Notes under the pieces: generated by a model | The model's input: the letters and a program-made list of their open reading frames with translations, nothing else | Databases searched by the model: none | Told to the model about the DNA's origin: nothing | Part shown: piece by piece, positions 50,635 to 59,440 of the stretch | Position numbering within the stretch: position 1 is the stretch's first letter | Layout: every line of letters begins with the position of its first letter | Source of the DNA: HGM04593 sp045612305 | Lineage (GTDB): Bacteria > Bacteroidota > Bacteroidia > Bacteroidales > Bacteroidaceae | DNA length: 64,000 nt | Assembly (NCBI GenBank): GCA_045612305.1 | Contig: JAZKYU010000056.1 | Span: 9,864 to 73,863, forward strand | Direction: 5' to 3' | Position numbers and translations under genes: made by a program

Positions 50635-51405
50635 TTAGCCAATAATACCGCGTGTTGCCACGTTCTCCACAAAGTTGAGTATGTGCTCAATCTCGGGTGT
50701 CATGGGCATAGTCTCTTTAATTTTTGCAACACCCATAGAAACGTTGTTACCCTTGCCGTAGAGCAGGCGATAAGCGTTGTGTATGTTGTTTATAGTCTCA
50801 TTTGAGAAACCGCGACGGCGCAAGCCCACAATATTCAAACCGCAGTAACGAGCGGGGTCGCGACCAACAACGATATAAGGGGGAATATCCTTGTTTATGC
50901 GGCTACCACCTTGTATCATACCATAACCTGCAATGTGGGTAAACTGGTGCACAAGCACGCAAGCGCTCAATATAGCGTTGTCGTCGATAACAACCTCACC
51001 TGCAATCTTGGTTGAGTTGCCCAAGATGCAACCGCTGCCAATCTCGCAGTCGTGTGCAATGTGAACGTTCTCCATGAGCAAGTTGTTGCTACCAACCACG
51101 GTTTTTCCTTTTGATGCTGTACCGCGGTGTATAGTAACGTTCTCGCGTATCATATTGTTGTCACCTATCTCGGTAGTAGTCTCCTCGCCCACAAATTTAA
51201 GGTCTTGGGGCTCGCCACCGATTATAGCTCCGTGGTAAATTTTATTGTTGTTACCCATGCGTGTGCCGTTTAATATGCAGGCTTGGGGCATTACGATGCA
51301 GTTGTCACCAATTACTACATTTTTATCAATAAATGCAAATGCGCCTATTTCGCAGTTTGCGCCGATTTTTGCATCGGGGTCTACATAAGCCAAAGGATGA
51401 ATCAT
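50635..51405 (-). CDS. lpxA: UDP-N-acetylglucosamine acyltransferase LpxA
   Basis: 256 residues. First step of lipid A synthesis: moves a 3-hydroxyacyl chain from ACP to UDP-GlcNAc. The left-handed beta helix is formed by many hexapeptides (IGANCEIGAFAFIDKNVVIGDN), with the catalytic histidine in the ENVHIAHDCEIGS region. The C-terminal helical domain (GLRRRGFSNETINNIHNAYRLLY) is typical. Third gene of lpxD - lpxC/fabZ - lpxA. Confidence 0.97.
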   Translation of the reverse strand: MIHPLAYVDPDAKIGANCEIGAFAFIDKNVVIGDNCIVMPQACILNGTRMGNNNKIYHGAIIGGEPQDLKFVGEETTTEIGDNNMIRENVTIHRGTASKGKTVVGSNNLLMENVHIAHDCEIGSGCILGNSTKIAGEVVIDDNAILSACVLVHQFTHIAGYGMIQGGSRINKDIPPYIVVGRDPARYCGLNIVGLRRRGFSNETINNIHNAYRLLYGKGNNVSMGVAKIKETMPMTPEIEHILNFVENVATRGIIG

Positions 51406-51423
51406 AGTAGTTCGTGTTTTTGT

Positions 51424-52806
51424 TTATTTTTTAATAATTTGTCCTGTAAATTGTGCCTCGGCAACGAGCTTCTCTCCCACAAAAGCATAACCGCGCATCA
51501 TAGCGATGCCGTGACGCAAGGGATTTATCTGCTCAACCTTGAACACAAGTGTGTCGCCGGGTACCACGCGTTTGTGGAACGCAATTTTCTCTATCTTGAG
51601 GAAGTAAGTTGAATACTCCTCGGGTTTGTCGAGCATGTTCATAATGAGCAAGCCGCCACACTGCGACATAGCCTCCACGATGAGAACACCGGGCATAACG
51701 GGCTCGTCGGGGAAGTGACCGTCGAAGAAGGGCTCGTTCATAGTTACGTTCTTTGTTCCCACAATATATGTAGAGCCAAGCTCTGTAACTTTGTCGATGA
51801 GCAACATAGGTGCGCGGTGGGGGAGCAACTGACGTATGCGGTTTATGTCCATCACGGGCTCGCGGTTGGGGTCGTAGATGGGAGCCTGTATCTGGTGCTC
51901 GCGTATAACCTTGCGCATCGCGCGCGCGAACTTATTATTTACTGTGTGTCCGGGGCAGGTTGCGATGATGCGGCCCTGCAAAGGCTTGCCTATGAGGGCA
52001 AGGTCGCCAATGATGTCGAGCAGTTTGTGGCGTGCGGGCTCGTTGTTCCACACAAGTGGCTTGTGGTTGAGGTAACCGAGCTTTTTAGCATCCATATGAG
52101 GTATGCCAAGCACGTCGGCAAGCTGGTCGTACTTGTCTTGAGGCATCTCGCGCTCGTAAATTACGATAGCGTTGTCGAGGTCGCCACCTTTAATGAGTCC
52201 CAAGTTGAGCAGAGGTTCAAGCTCGCGCACAAAGACAAATGTGCGGCTCGACGCAATCTCCTCCTTGAAACTGTCCATGCTCTCAAGCGTTGCATATTGG
52301 TTGTAGAGCACGCCCGAGTCGTAGTGTACAAGTACGTTAAGGCTGAAGTTCTCGTCGGGGAGAATAATTATTGAGCTACCTGTCTTCTCGTCTTTAATCT
52401 CAATCTTCGATTTAATAACGAAAACATCTTTTTCGGCGTTTTGCTCCTTCAAACCAATGCGCTCTATGTTTTCAACGTAGAATTTTGAGCTACCATCGAG
52501 AATGGGGAACTCGGGGCCGTTTACCTGCATAAGACAGTTGTCTATGCCAAGCGCAAAGAGAGCTGCCAAAGCGTGCTCCACAGTGCTCACGCGTGCCTCG
52601 CCTTTTGTGAGCACCGTGCCGCGTGTGGTCTCTGTAACGTTCTCGGCTACAGCGTCAATTATAGGCTCGCCGGGCAAGTCGATGCGCTGTATTTTATAAC
52701 CATAATTCTCGGGTGCGGGGTTAAATGTTACCGTGAGGCTCAAACCCGTGTGCAGTCCTTTACCAAAGAGTGAAAAACTGCCGTTTAGTGTTTTTTGCTT
52801 GTTCAT
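51424..52806 (-). CDS. lpxC: LpxC-FabZ fusion (deacetylase / 3-hydroxyacyl-ACP dehydratase)
   Basis: 460 residues. The N-terminal 300 residues are LpxC, the Zn2+ deacetylase committing to lipid A: STVEHALAALFALGIDNC holds the first zinc His, and ARHKLLDIIGDLALIG the HxxxD pair. The C-terminal 140 residues are FabZ: RQLLPHRAPMLLIDKVTEL, then FDGHFPDEPVMPGVLIVEAMSQ with the catalytic His and Glu. The fusion, a known Bacteroidota feature, joins lipid A synthesis to fatty acid synthesis, which compete for 3-hydroxyacyl-ACP. Confidence 0.97.
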   Translation of the reverse strand: MNKQKTLNGSFSLFGKGLHTGLSLTVTFNPAPENYGYKIQRIDLPGEPIIDAVAENVTETTRGTVLTKGEARVSTVEHALAALFALGIDNCLMQVNGPEFPILDGSSKFYVENIERIGLKEQNAEKDVFVIKSKIEIKDEKTGSSIIILPDENFSLNVLVHYDSGVLYNQYATLESMDSFKEEIASSRTFVFVRELEPLLNLGLIKGGDLDNAIVIYEREMPQDKYDQLADVLGIPHMDAKKLGYLNHKPLVWNNEPARHKLLDIIGDLALIGKPLQGRIIATCPGHTVNNKFARAMRKVIREHQIQAPIYDPNREPVMDINRIRQLLPHRAPMLLIDKVTELGSTYIVGTKNVTMNEPFFDGHFPDEPVMPGVLIVEAMSQCGGLLIMNMLDKPEEYSTYFLKIEKIAFHKRVVPGDTLVFKVEQINPLRHGIAMMRGYAFVGEKLVAEAQFTGQIIKK

Positions 52807-52815
52807 AGCAAATAT

Positions 52816-53850
52816 TTATTTGTTATTTTTCAATGCTTCAATCTCTTTTGTGAGCTCCTTAACCTTCTTGTCGAGGTCGGGCAAACGCTTGAGATATGCC
52901 GATATTCTCATAAACTCTTTAGCATCCATTGCAGGCGAGCCCAAAAGTTTTTCTCCACCTTTGCGGCTACCTATGGTACCACTCTGCGAGCCTACAACTG
53001 TGCGGTCACCTATGGTGCAGTGTCCCGAAATGCCGGCCTGTCCACCAACGATGCACCACTCACCAATCTTGGCCGAGCCTGCGACACCTGCTTGCGCTGC
53101 CATAACGGTGTGAGAGCCTATCTCGTCGTTGTGAGCTATTTGTATAAGGTTGTCGAGCTTGACACCTTTGTGAACGATGGTAGAGCCCATAGTGGCACGG
53201 TCGATACAGGTGTTTGCACCAATCTCCACGTTGTCTTCGAGCACCACGATACCCATTTGAGGTATCTTCTCGTAGCCCTCGGCTGTGGGTGCAAAACCAA
53301 AACCGTCGGCGCCTATAACGCTGCCGCTGTGCAATATGCAGTTGTTGCCCACGCGGCAATCGTGGTAGATAGTTGCATTGGCATAAATAATGCAGTTGCT
53401 GCCTATCTTTGCTCCGTCGCCCACCGACACACCGCTGTGAATGTGGCAACCGTCGCCCACCTCGCAACCATCGCCTATTACAGCAAAGGGTGCTATGTAG
53501 CAGTTTTCGCCAATTTTTGCAGTTTCCGATATTGATGCCAAGGGGCTTATGCCTTGTTTCTTGGGCTTGCTAGCTTCGTACATTGTCATAAGCTTGGCAA
53601 GGCTCTCATAAGCGTTGTCCACCTTTATTAGGGTGGCTTTAATCTCGCCTTGTGCCTCAAAATCCTTGTTTACAAGCACCACCGACGAAGCGGTTGTGTA
53701 GATGTAGTCGGCATACTTGGGGTTTGCCAAAAAGGAGAGGGCGCCGGGTGTTCCTTCTTCAATCTTTGCAAAGGTAAAAACCTCGGCTTCGGCGTTACCT
53801 ATAACCTCACCGTTGACAAACGATGCTATTTGTTGCGCTGTGAATTTCAT
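52816..53850 (-). CDS. lpxD: UDP-3-O-acylglucosamine N-acyltransferase LpxD
   Basis: 344 residues. The N-terminal uridine-binding domain (FTAQQIASFVNGEVIGNAE, LSFLANPKYADYIYTTAS) is followed by a hexapeptide beta-helix; IDRATMGSTIVHKGVKLDNLIQIAHNDEIGSHTVMA contains the catalytic histidine region. A C-terminal helix (YLKRLPDLDKKVKELTKEIEAL) ends it. Adds the second 3-hydroxyacyl chain to lipid A precursor. First gene of its operon, 9 bases before lpxC/fabZ. Confidence 0.97.
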   Translation of the reverse strand: MKFTAQQIASFVNGEVIGNAEAEVFTFAKIEEGTPGALSFLANPKYADYIYTTASSVVLVNKDFEAQGEIKATLIKVDNAYESLAKLMTMYEASKPKKQGISPLASISETAKIGENCYIAPFAVIGDGCEVGDGCHIHSGVSVGDGAKIGSNCIIYANATIYHDCRVGNNCILHSGSVIGADGFGFAPTAEGYEKIPQMGIVVLEDNVEIGANTCIDRATMGSTIVHKGVKLDNLIQIAHNDEIGSHTVMAAQAGVAGSAKIGEWCIVGGQAGISGHCTIGDRTVVGSQSGTIGSRKGGEKLLGSPAMDAKEFMRISAYLKRLPDLDKKVKELTKEIEALKNNK

Positions 53851-53874
53851 ACTTTATATATGTTTTTCAAAATA

Positions 53875-53882
53875 CGAAGATA
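53875..53882 (-). promoter_or_regulatory. Promoter -7 box of the lpxD operon
   Basis: Minus-strand TATCTTCG, 25 bases before the lpxD start codon. Confidence 0.6.
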
Positions 53883-53896
53883 ATATTTAAATCCGA

Positions 53897-53920
53897 TTTT
53901 ACCTTGTATAATAGGTAAAA
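53897..53920 (-). terminator. Weak terminator after pyrF
   Basis: 7-bp stem TTTTACC / GGTAAAA with a 10-base loop, between the pyrF stop and the lpxD promoter. Confidence 0.45.
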
Positions 53921-53939
53921 TAACACAAAAGGTGCCTAT

Positions 53940-54770
53940 TTAGATGACATTGTGGGCTTTTAGTTCACTTTCCATCTGTTGCTGGTATTCGCGTGCCTTC
54001 TCGCCTGCTACGGTAGCGAAGTTCTCGCTGCTGTCGGCAAAAATTATGGCGCGGCTAGCGTTGACCAAGAGGCCACAGTCGCTGTTCATACCATACTTGC
54101 ATACCTCCTCGAGCGAGCCACCTTGTGCTCCCACACCAGGCACGAGCAAAAAGTGGTTGGGCACGATGTTGCGCACGTTCTCGAAAGACTTGCCTTGTGT
54201 GGCACCAACAACATACATCATATTCTCGTCGCTTCCCCACTTTTGTGATGTCTTGAGTACCTTCTCGAAGAGCATTGTGCCTTCCTCGTCTTTTGTAAGC
54301 TGGAAGTCGTGTGAGCCGGGGTTGGATGTAAGTGCGAGTACTATAACCCAAGTGCCTTCGTAGGCAAGGAAGGGTTTCACGCTGTCCTCGCCCATATAGG
54401 GGGCTACGGTGAGAGAGTCTACCTTCATCTCCTCGAAGAAAGAACGTGCATAGAGGGCCGATGTGTTTCCTATGTCGCCACGTTTTGCGTCGGCGATGAT
54501 GAAAATTTCGGGATATTTTTCTTTTATATATTGTACTGTTTTCTCGAAACTTATCCAACCTTTCACGCCAAAAGCCTCGTAGAATGCGAGATTGGGCTTG
54601 TAGGCTACAGTGTAGGGTGCTGTTGCATCGATAATAGCTTTGTTAAACTCAAAGATGGGGTCCTCGCTGTCTTTTACACAAGCGGGTAGCTTTTTAATGT
54701 CGCTGTCGAGTCCCACGCAGAGGAAAGAACGTTTTTCCTTAATCTGTTTTATAAGTTCTTCTCTTTTCAT
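53940..54770 (-). CDS. pyrF: Orotidine 5'-phosphate decarboxylase (subfamily 2)
   Basis: 276 residues, the longer form. The catalytic Lys-Asp array is FIIADAKRGDIGNTSALYA; the N-terminus has FLCVGLDSDIKKLP and the phosphate loop region is FLLVPGVGAQGGSLEEV. Makes UMP. Grouped with prfA (12 bases) and purM on one transcript. Confidence 0.96.
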   Translation of the reverse strand: MKREELIKQIKEKRSFLCVGLDSDIKKLPACVKDSEDPIFEFNKAIIDATAPYTVAYKPNLAFYEAFGVKGWISFEKTVQYIKEKYPEIFIIADAKRGDIGNTSALYARSFFEEMKVDSLTVAPYMGEDSVKPFLAYEGTWVIVLALTSNPGSHDFQLTKDEEGTMLFEKVLKTSQKWGSDENMMYVVGATQGKSFENVRNIVPNHFLLVPGVGAQGGSLEEVCKYGMNSDCGLLVNASRAIIFADSSENFATVAGEKAREYQQQMESELKAHNVI

Positions 54771-54782
54771 AGTTTTATGGTT

Positions 54783-55895
54783 TTATAGTTCGTTTTCTTT
54801 CATTCTTTCTGTGTTCTCGGCTACAATAAGGTGGTCTATACAATCTTGTATGTCGCCGTTTACAAAAGCCGAGAGGTTGTAGATGGTGTAGTTTATGCGG
54901 TGGTCGGTGATGCGCCCCTGCGGGTAGTTGTAGGTGCGTATCTTGGCCGAACGGTCGCCTGTAGATACCATTGTTTTTCGTTTGCTTGCTATGTCGTCGG
55001 CATAACGCTGGTGCTCGCGGTCGTATATGAGGGTGCGCAAGCGGGCTAGGGCGCGCTCCTTGTTCTTGGGTTGGTCGCGTGTCTCGGTACACTCAATGAG
55101 TATCTCCTCAACTTGCCCTGTTTCGGAGTTGAGCCACGGGTAACGCAAACGCACACCCGACTCAACTTTGTTCACGTTCTGTCCTCCAGCACCGCTCGAG
55201 CGGAAGGTGTCCCACTTTATGGCGCTCTCGGTTATCTCTACATCGAAGGCTTCGGCCTCGGGTAGCACAGCTACCGACGCAGCCGATGTGTGCACACGGC
55301 CCTGTGTCTCGGTTGCGGGAACGCGCTGCACGCGGTGCACGCCCGACTCATATTTAAGTGTGCCGTAAACCTTGTCGCCTGTTACGGTGCATATAATCTC
55401 TTTGTAACCTCCTGATGTACCTTCGCTGCAGCTCGAAACCTCGAGTCTCCAGCCCTTGCTCTCGCAATATTTGCTGTACATGCGGAAGAGGTCGCCTGCG
55501 AAGATTGCAGCCTCATCGCCTCCGGTACCGCCACGTATCTCGAGTATAGCGTTCTTTTCGTCTTGCGGGTCCGAGGGTATGAGCAGAAGTTTTATCTCCT
55601 CCTCGGTGGCGGGTATCTCTTTTTCACAAATATCCAGCTCTTCGCGTGCCATCTCGCGCAAGTCGGGGTCGCTCTCGTTTGCGAGTATGTCCTTTGCTTC
55701 GCGCAACGAGGTGAGCAGTTGTATGTAGCGCTTGCGTGCGGCAAGTATCTCCTCGAGCTCACGATATTCTTTGTTGAGCTTTACAAAACGCTTCATATCG
55801 GCCACCACAGCGGGGTCGGTTATAAGCGTTGCAACCTCTTGGAAACGCGCCTCGAGGTCGTTGAGTTTGCTCAATAGTGAGTTTTCGTTCTCCAT
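54783..55895 (-). CDS. prfA: Peptide chain release factor 1
   Basis: 370 residues. GAGGQNVNKVES gives the GGQ motif that triggers peptide release, and the preceding domain contains RVPATETQGRVHTSAASVAVLPE, with the PxT-type codon-recognition segment expected for RF1 (PAT). Recognises UAA and UAG. Three bases separate it from purM. Confidence 0.96.
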   Translation of the reverse strand: MENENSLLSKLNDLEARFQEVATLITDPAVVADMKRFVKLNKEYRELEEILAARKRYIQLLTSLREAKDILANESDPDLREMAREELDICEKEIPATEEEIKLLLIPSDPQDEKNAILEIRGGTGGDEAAIFAGDLFRMYSKYCESKGWRLEVSSCSEGTSGGYKEIICTVTGDKVYGTLKYESGVHRVQRVPATETQGRVHTSAASVAVLPEAEAFDVEITESAIKWDTFRSSGAGGQNVNKVESGVRLRYPWLNSETGQVEEILIECTETRDQPKNKERALARLRTLIYDREHQRYADDIASKRKTMVSTGDRSAKIRTYNYPQGRITDHRINYTIYNLSAFVNGDIQDCIDHLIVAENTERMKENEL

Positions 55896-55898
55896 CTG

Positions 55899-57065
55899 TT
55901 AGTATTTGAATGTGCCGTAGGGGCTTTCTATGATAAGTTCGTTCTTTTCTGCAGCTTCCACACGGCCGACAATCTGCGCGTCTACGCCGAAGCTCTTGCT
56001 TATTGCTATAACCTCGTCGGCATACTCGGGCTTAACGTAAACCTCGAGACGGTGTCCCATATTGAACACCTTGTACATCTCGGCCCAGTCGGTACCGCTC
56101 TGCTCTTTAATTGCTTTGAAGAGGGGAGGGATGGGGAAGAGGTTGTCTTTTATCACGCGCTTGTTCTCCACAAAGTGCATAACTTTTGTTTGTGCGCCGC
56201 CCGAGCAGTGTACCATACCGTGAATTTGAGGACGCAGCGCATCGAGCATCTTCTTAACGATGGGTGCATATGTGCGGGTGGGCGAGAGTACAAGTTTGCC
56301 AGCGTCGATGGGTGAACCTTCGACCTCGTCGGTAAGTTTCAAACCGCCCGAGTATATGAGCTCTGCGGGTACGCCCTTGTCGTAGCTCTCGGGGTACTTC
56401 TCAGCAAGGTATTTTGAGAATACATCGTGACGTGCTGATGTGAGTCCGTTGCTACCCATACCTCCGTTATATTCTTTTTCGTATGTTGCCTGGCCGTATG
56501 ATGCCATACCAACAATTACATCGCCTGCGGCTATGTTTGCGTTGTCTATAACGTCGCTGCGCTTCATGCGGCAGGTTACTGTGCTGTCTACAATTATTGT
56601 ACGCACAAGGTCGCCCACATCGGCAGTCTCGCCACCGGTTGCATAAACGCCCACGCCCATCTCGCGAAGCTCGGCAAGCAACTCGTCGGTGCCGTTAATT
56701 ATAGCCGAGATAACCTCGCCGGGTACCAATAACTTGTTGCGGCCTATGGTCGACGATACAAGTATATTGTCGGTTGCACCAACGCACAAAAGGTCGTCGA
56801 TGTTCATTATGAGGGCGTCTTGCGCAATGCCTTTCCATACCGATATGTCGCCTGTCTCTTTCCAATAAAGATAGGCAAGTGAAGACTTGGTGCCGGCGCC
56901 GTCGGCGTGCATTATGTTACAGTATTCGGGGTCGCCGCCCAAAATATCGGGTATTATCTTGCAAAAAGCTTTGGGATAGAGTCCTTTGTCGATGTTCTTA
57001 ATAGCGTTGTGGACATCTTCTTTCGATGCCGAAACTCCACGCATCATGTAACGTTGGTCGCTCAT
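55899..57065 (-). CDS. purM: Phosphoribosylformylglycinamidine cyclo-ligase (AIR synthetase)
   Basis: 388 residues. Uses ATP to close the imidazole ring in purine synthesis. Recognisable stretches include HADGAGTKSSLAYLYWKETGD, DDLLCVGATDNILVSSTIGRNK and the glycine-rich GGETADVGDLV. It differs from E. coli PurM and matches the Bacteroidota variant of the family. It opens a transcript with prfA and pyrF that mixes purine, translation and pyrimidine genes. Confidence 0.88.
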   Translation of the reverse strand: MSDQRYMMRGVSASKEDVHNAIKNIDKGLYPKAFCKIIPDILGGDPEYCNIMHADGAGTKSSLAYLYWKETGDISVWKGIAQDALIMNIDDLLCVGATDNILVSSTIGRNKLLVPGEVISAIINGTDELLAELREMGVGVYATGGETADVGDLVRTIIVDSTVTCRMKRSDVIDNANIAAGDVIVGMASYGQATYEKEYNGGMGSNGLTSARHDVFSKYLAEKYPESYDKGVPAELIYSGGLKLTDEVEGSPIDAGKLVLSPTRTYAPIVKKMLDALRPQIHGMVHCSGGAQTKVMHFVENKRVIKDNLFPIPPLFKAIKEQSGTDWAEMYKVFNMGHRLEVYVKPEYADEVIAISKSFGVDAQIVGRVEAAEKNELIIESPYGTFKY

Positions 57066-57106
57066 TTTTTTTTGTGTTTATTTTGTTATATTATCTATTT
57101 TAACTG

Positions 57107-57114
57107 CGAAGATA
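57107..57114 (-). promoter_or_regulatory. Promoter -7 box of the purM operon
   Basis: Minus-strand TATCTTCGC, 42 bases before the start codon. Confidence 0.65.
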
Positions 57115-57201
57115 ACATAAACCTACCGAACAGGCAAAATTTATCTGCACTTTTCGATAGGTTTTTGAGCTTTTTTTGTGATTTTCGGCTTTGTATGTTT
57201 T

Positions 57202-57465
57202 TTACTCCTCTAGTGTGGCGTTGAGAATTTCTCGCATTTTCTCTTTGCTTACAACTCCTTCGTGAACTTTTTTCTCGTCGATGTAGAATGTGGGCACTAG
57301 AAAATAGTCGAACATTGCGGCGTAGTCTACCTCTAAAGTTTCTTCGATGAGTCGTGGTTTAATCAGGCGATAAAGGTCGTTCTCTTCCTGCAGTTCATCG
57401 ATGAATTTAAAAGCCTTCTTGCAGTGGGGGCAACTTTTCTGATAAAAGATTTGTAAATTTTTCAT
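57202..57465 (-). CDS. Glutaredoxin/thioredoxin-like small redox protein
   Basis: 87 residues. The active site is CPHC (residues 12-15, SCPHCKKAF), and the cis-proline loop is VPTFYIDEKKVHEG. Thioredoxin fold of minimal size, close to glutaredoxin-like proteins that reduce protein disulfides in the cytosol. No signal peptide. Stands alone; no clear promoter seen. Confidence 0.88.
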   Translation of the reverse strand: MKNLQIFYQKSCPHCKKAFKFIDELQEENDLYRLIKPRLIEETLEVDYAAMFDYFLVPTFYIDEKKVHEGVVSKEKMREILNATLEE

Positions 57466-57639
57466 AACACGATAATTAAGTTTGTTTTTATACTCTTTGC
57501 GAATAGTGGTGTTGGTTTTTGCTGTTGCTTGTATTCTCAGCTGTTTTTTATGGGGTAAAACAATTAGACTCTATAGTTAAAAAGCGTGCGGTGTAGTGTT
57601 TTGTTTGCTCCGGTATTTTATATCTTGGATATTTTTTAT

Positions 57640-57647
57640 TATATTTG
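57640..57647 (+). promoter_or_regulatory. Promoter -7 box of the POT transporter gene
   Basis: TATATTTGC. The leader is long, about 125 bases. Confidence 0.65.
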
Positions 57648-57666
57648 CAAATTGTAAAGCAAAAAC

Positions 57667-57699
57667 CCTGTCGATGACAGGCGGTTGTTGTTTTTTCTG
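57667..57699 (+). promoter_or_regulatory. Attenuator-like hairpin in the POT leader
   Basis: Perfect stem CCTGTC / GACAGG with loop GAT, then CGGTTGTTGTTTTTTCTG. The shape is that of a small intrinsic terminator inside the leader, about 13 bases after the predicted transcription start. Confidence 0.4.
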
Positions 57700-57779
57700 T
57701 AACGAGCAGAGCGGTTTTTTAGTTCTGCGATGTTGCAACTTTTTATTACGATTTTTATTAACTTTAAATTTTTACTTTT

Positions 57780-59297
57780 ATGTTCGAAGGACAACCAAAA
57801 GGCTTGTATGCCTTGGCTTTGGCCAACACCGGTGAGCGTTTCGGCTACTACACTATGTTGGCTGTGTTTGTGATGTTCCTGCAGGCGAACTTCGGTTTTA
57901 GCAGCGCTGTTGCAGGCTCTATTTATTCAGGCTTCCTGGGTTTTGTTTATTTTATGCCTTTGTTCGGTGGTATGGCTGCCGACAAGTTTGGCTATGGCAA
58001 GATGGTTACCATCGGTATCACCATTATGTTCCTTGGTTATGTGGTTCTTGCCTTGCCTCTTGGTGCAAATAGTGTTGCCATCGCAGCAATGTATATGGCG
58101 CTGACACTCATCTCGCTAGGTACCGGTCTTTTCAAAGGTAACTTGCAGGTGATGGTGGGTAACCTCTACGACGATCCCAAGTATGCAAGCAAACGCGATG
58201 CTGGTTTCAGCGTATTCTACATGGCTATTAACATCGGTGCGATGTTTGCTCCCACCGCAGCTATTGAGATTATGAAGTGGTCTCAAACAGCTTTGGGTGT
58301 TAGCGAGGCCGATTCTTATCACTTTGCATTTGGCGTAGCTTGTTTGTCGCTCATCGTTTCTATCGCTATCTACTATGCTTTCCGCAGTACATTTAGCCAC
58401 ACCGACAGAAGCAAAAAAGTTGCTGCTGCAGGCGAGGCTACAGTTAAAGAGCTTTCTCCTGCCGAGACTAAAGAGCGCATCATCTGCTTGTGCCTTGTTT
58501 ACGCTGTGGTTATTTTCTTCTGGATGGCTTTCCACCAAAACGGCTCAACCCTCACATTCTTTGCTCGTGATTACACCGCAACAAGTTCTACAGGTGTTGA
58601 GAGCATGGCTTTCGATGTTGTTAACCTTGTGTTTGCTATCTTCATTGTTTATGGTTTGTTTGGTATATTCCAGAGCACAACAGCGAAGGGTAAGACTATC
58701 GCTGGTGTGGTAACTGCAGCTGCTGTGGGTGCTCTCTGCTACAAATACACAACTCTCCCCGCAGTTACAGAGGTTAGCGCGCCCATCTTCCAGCAGTTTA
58801 ACGCTTGCTTTGTGGTGGCTCTTACTCCTGTTTCAATTGCAATCTTCAGCGCACTTGCAAAGAAAGGCAAGGAGCCTTCAGCTCCTATGAAGATAGGTTT
58901 GGGTATGTTGGTTGCAGGTGTTGCTTACTTGTTGCTCACAGTGGGCTCTATAGGTCTTCCTGTTCCCGAGCTAGACGCAGCCGGTCAGCCCTTACACATG
59001 GCTAACGTATCTCCCAACTGGTTGATATCTACATATCTCGTGCTCACATTTGCCGAGCTTCTTCTTTCACCCATCGGTATCTCTTTTGTTACCAAGGTGG
59101 CTCCTCCCAAGTATGCCGGTATGATGATGGGTGGTTGGTTTGTTGCAACTGCAGTAGGTAACTTCCTCGTGGCTATCCCTGCTCTTATGTGGGGTGCTTC
59201 GTTGACAATTGTTTGGGGTGTGCTTATAGGTATCTGCTTGCTTGCTGCAACATTTATCTTTGTTATCCTTAAGCGCCTCGAGAAGGTTTCTAAGTAA
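57780..59297 (+). CDS. POT-family peptide transporter (MFS)
   Basis: 505 residues with 12-14 membrane helices. Family marks: ALANTGERFGYYTMLAVFVMFLQ in helix 1, and TLISLGTGLFKGNLQVMVGNLYD, then RDAGFSVFYMAINIGAMFAP, the PTR2 signature. In most members helix 1 carries ExxER; here Asn16 takes the place of the first Glu, leaving Glu19 and Arg20. Imports di- and tripeptides. The exported peptidase that follows probably supplies substrates. Confidence 0.93.
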   Translation: MFEGQPKGLYALALANTGERFGYYTMLAVFVMFLQANFGFSSAVAGSIYSGFLGFVYFMPLFGGMAADKFGYGKMVTIGITIMFLGYVVLALPLGANSVAIAAMYMALTLISLGTGLFKGNLQVMVGNLYDDPKYASKRDAGFSVFYMAINIGAMFAPTAAIEIMKWSQTALGVSEADSYHFAFGVACLSLIVSIAIYYAFRSTFSHTDRSKKVAAAGEATVKELSPAETKERIICLCLVYAVVIFFWMAFHQNGSTLTFFARDYTATSSTGVESMAFDVVNLVFAIFIVYGLFGIFQSTTAKGKTIAGVVTAAAVGALCYKYTTLPAVTEVSAPIFQQFNACFVVALTPVSIAIFSALAKKGKEPSAPMKIGLGMLVAGVAYLLLTVGSIGLPVPELDAAGQPLHMANVSPNWLISTYLVLTFAELLLSPIGISFVTKVAPPKYAGMMMGGWFVATAVGNFLVAIPALMWGASLTIVWGVLIGICLLAATFIFVILKRLEKVSK

Positions 59298-59316
59298 AAA
59301 CATCTATAACATCTAT

Positions 59317-59353
59317 AAAAAACGGAGTAATCTTTGCGGTTGCTCCGTTTTTT
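59317..59353 (+). terminator. Terminator of the POT gene
   Basis: Stem AAAAAACGGAG-AA / TT-CTCCGTTTTTT (one G:T) with a 9-base loop. Confidence 0.85.
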
Positions 59354-59357
59354 CTTG

Positions 59358-59365
59358 TAATTTTG
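59358..59365 (+). promoter_or_regulatory. Promoter of the S28/S37 peptidase-ABC unit
   Basis: TAATTTTGC, with TTTG at 59333-59336 spaced 21 bases upstream, inside the loop of the preceding terminator. Confidence 0.7.
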
Positions 59366-59440
59366 CCTTAATTTATGTTAGTGCACACTTTTTTGTGCTC
59401 TCAGAGACAGTTGTGGCAAAACCAAAAAACAAAATAAGTT

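Larger units (their letters stand above)
57466..57779. other. Divergent intergenic region, redox protein / POT transporter
   Basis: 314 bases. The right part contains the transporter promoter (57640-57647) and a leader of about 125 bases with a hairpin and T run (57667-57699). The left part is AT-rich with nothing identified. Confidence 0.6.
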
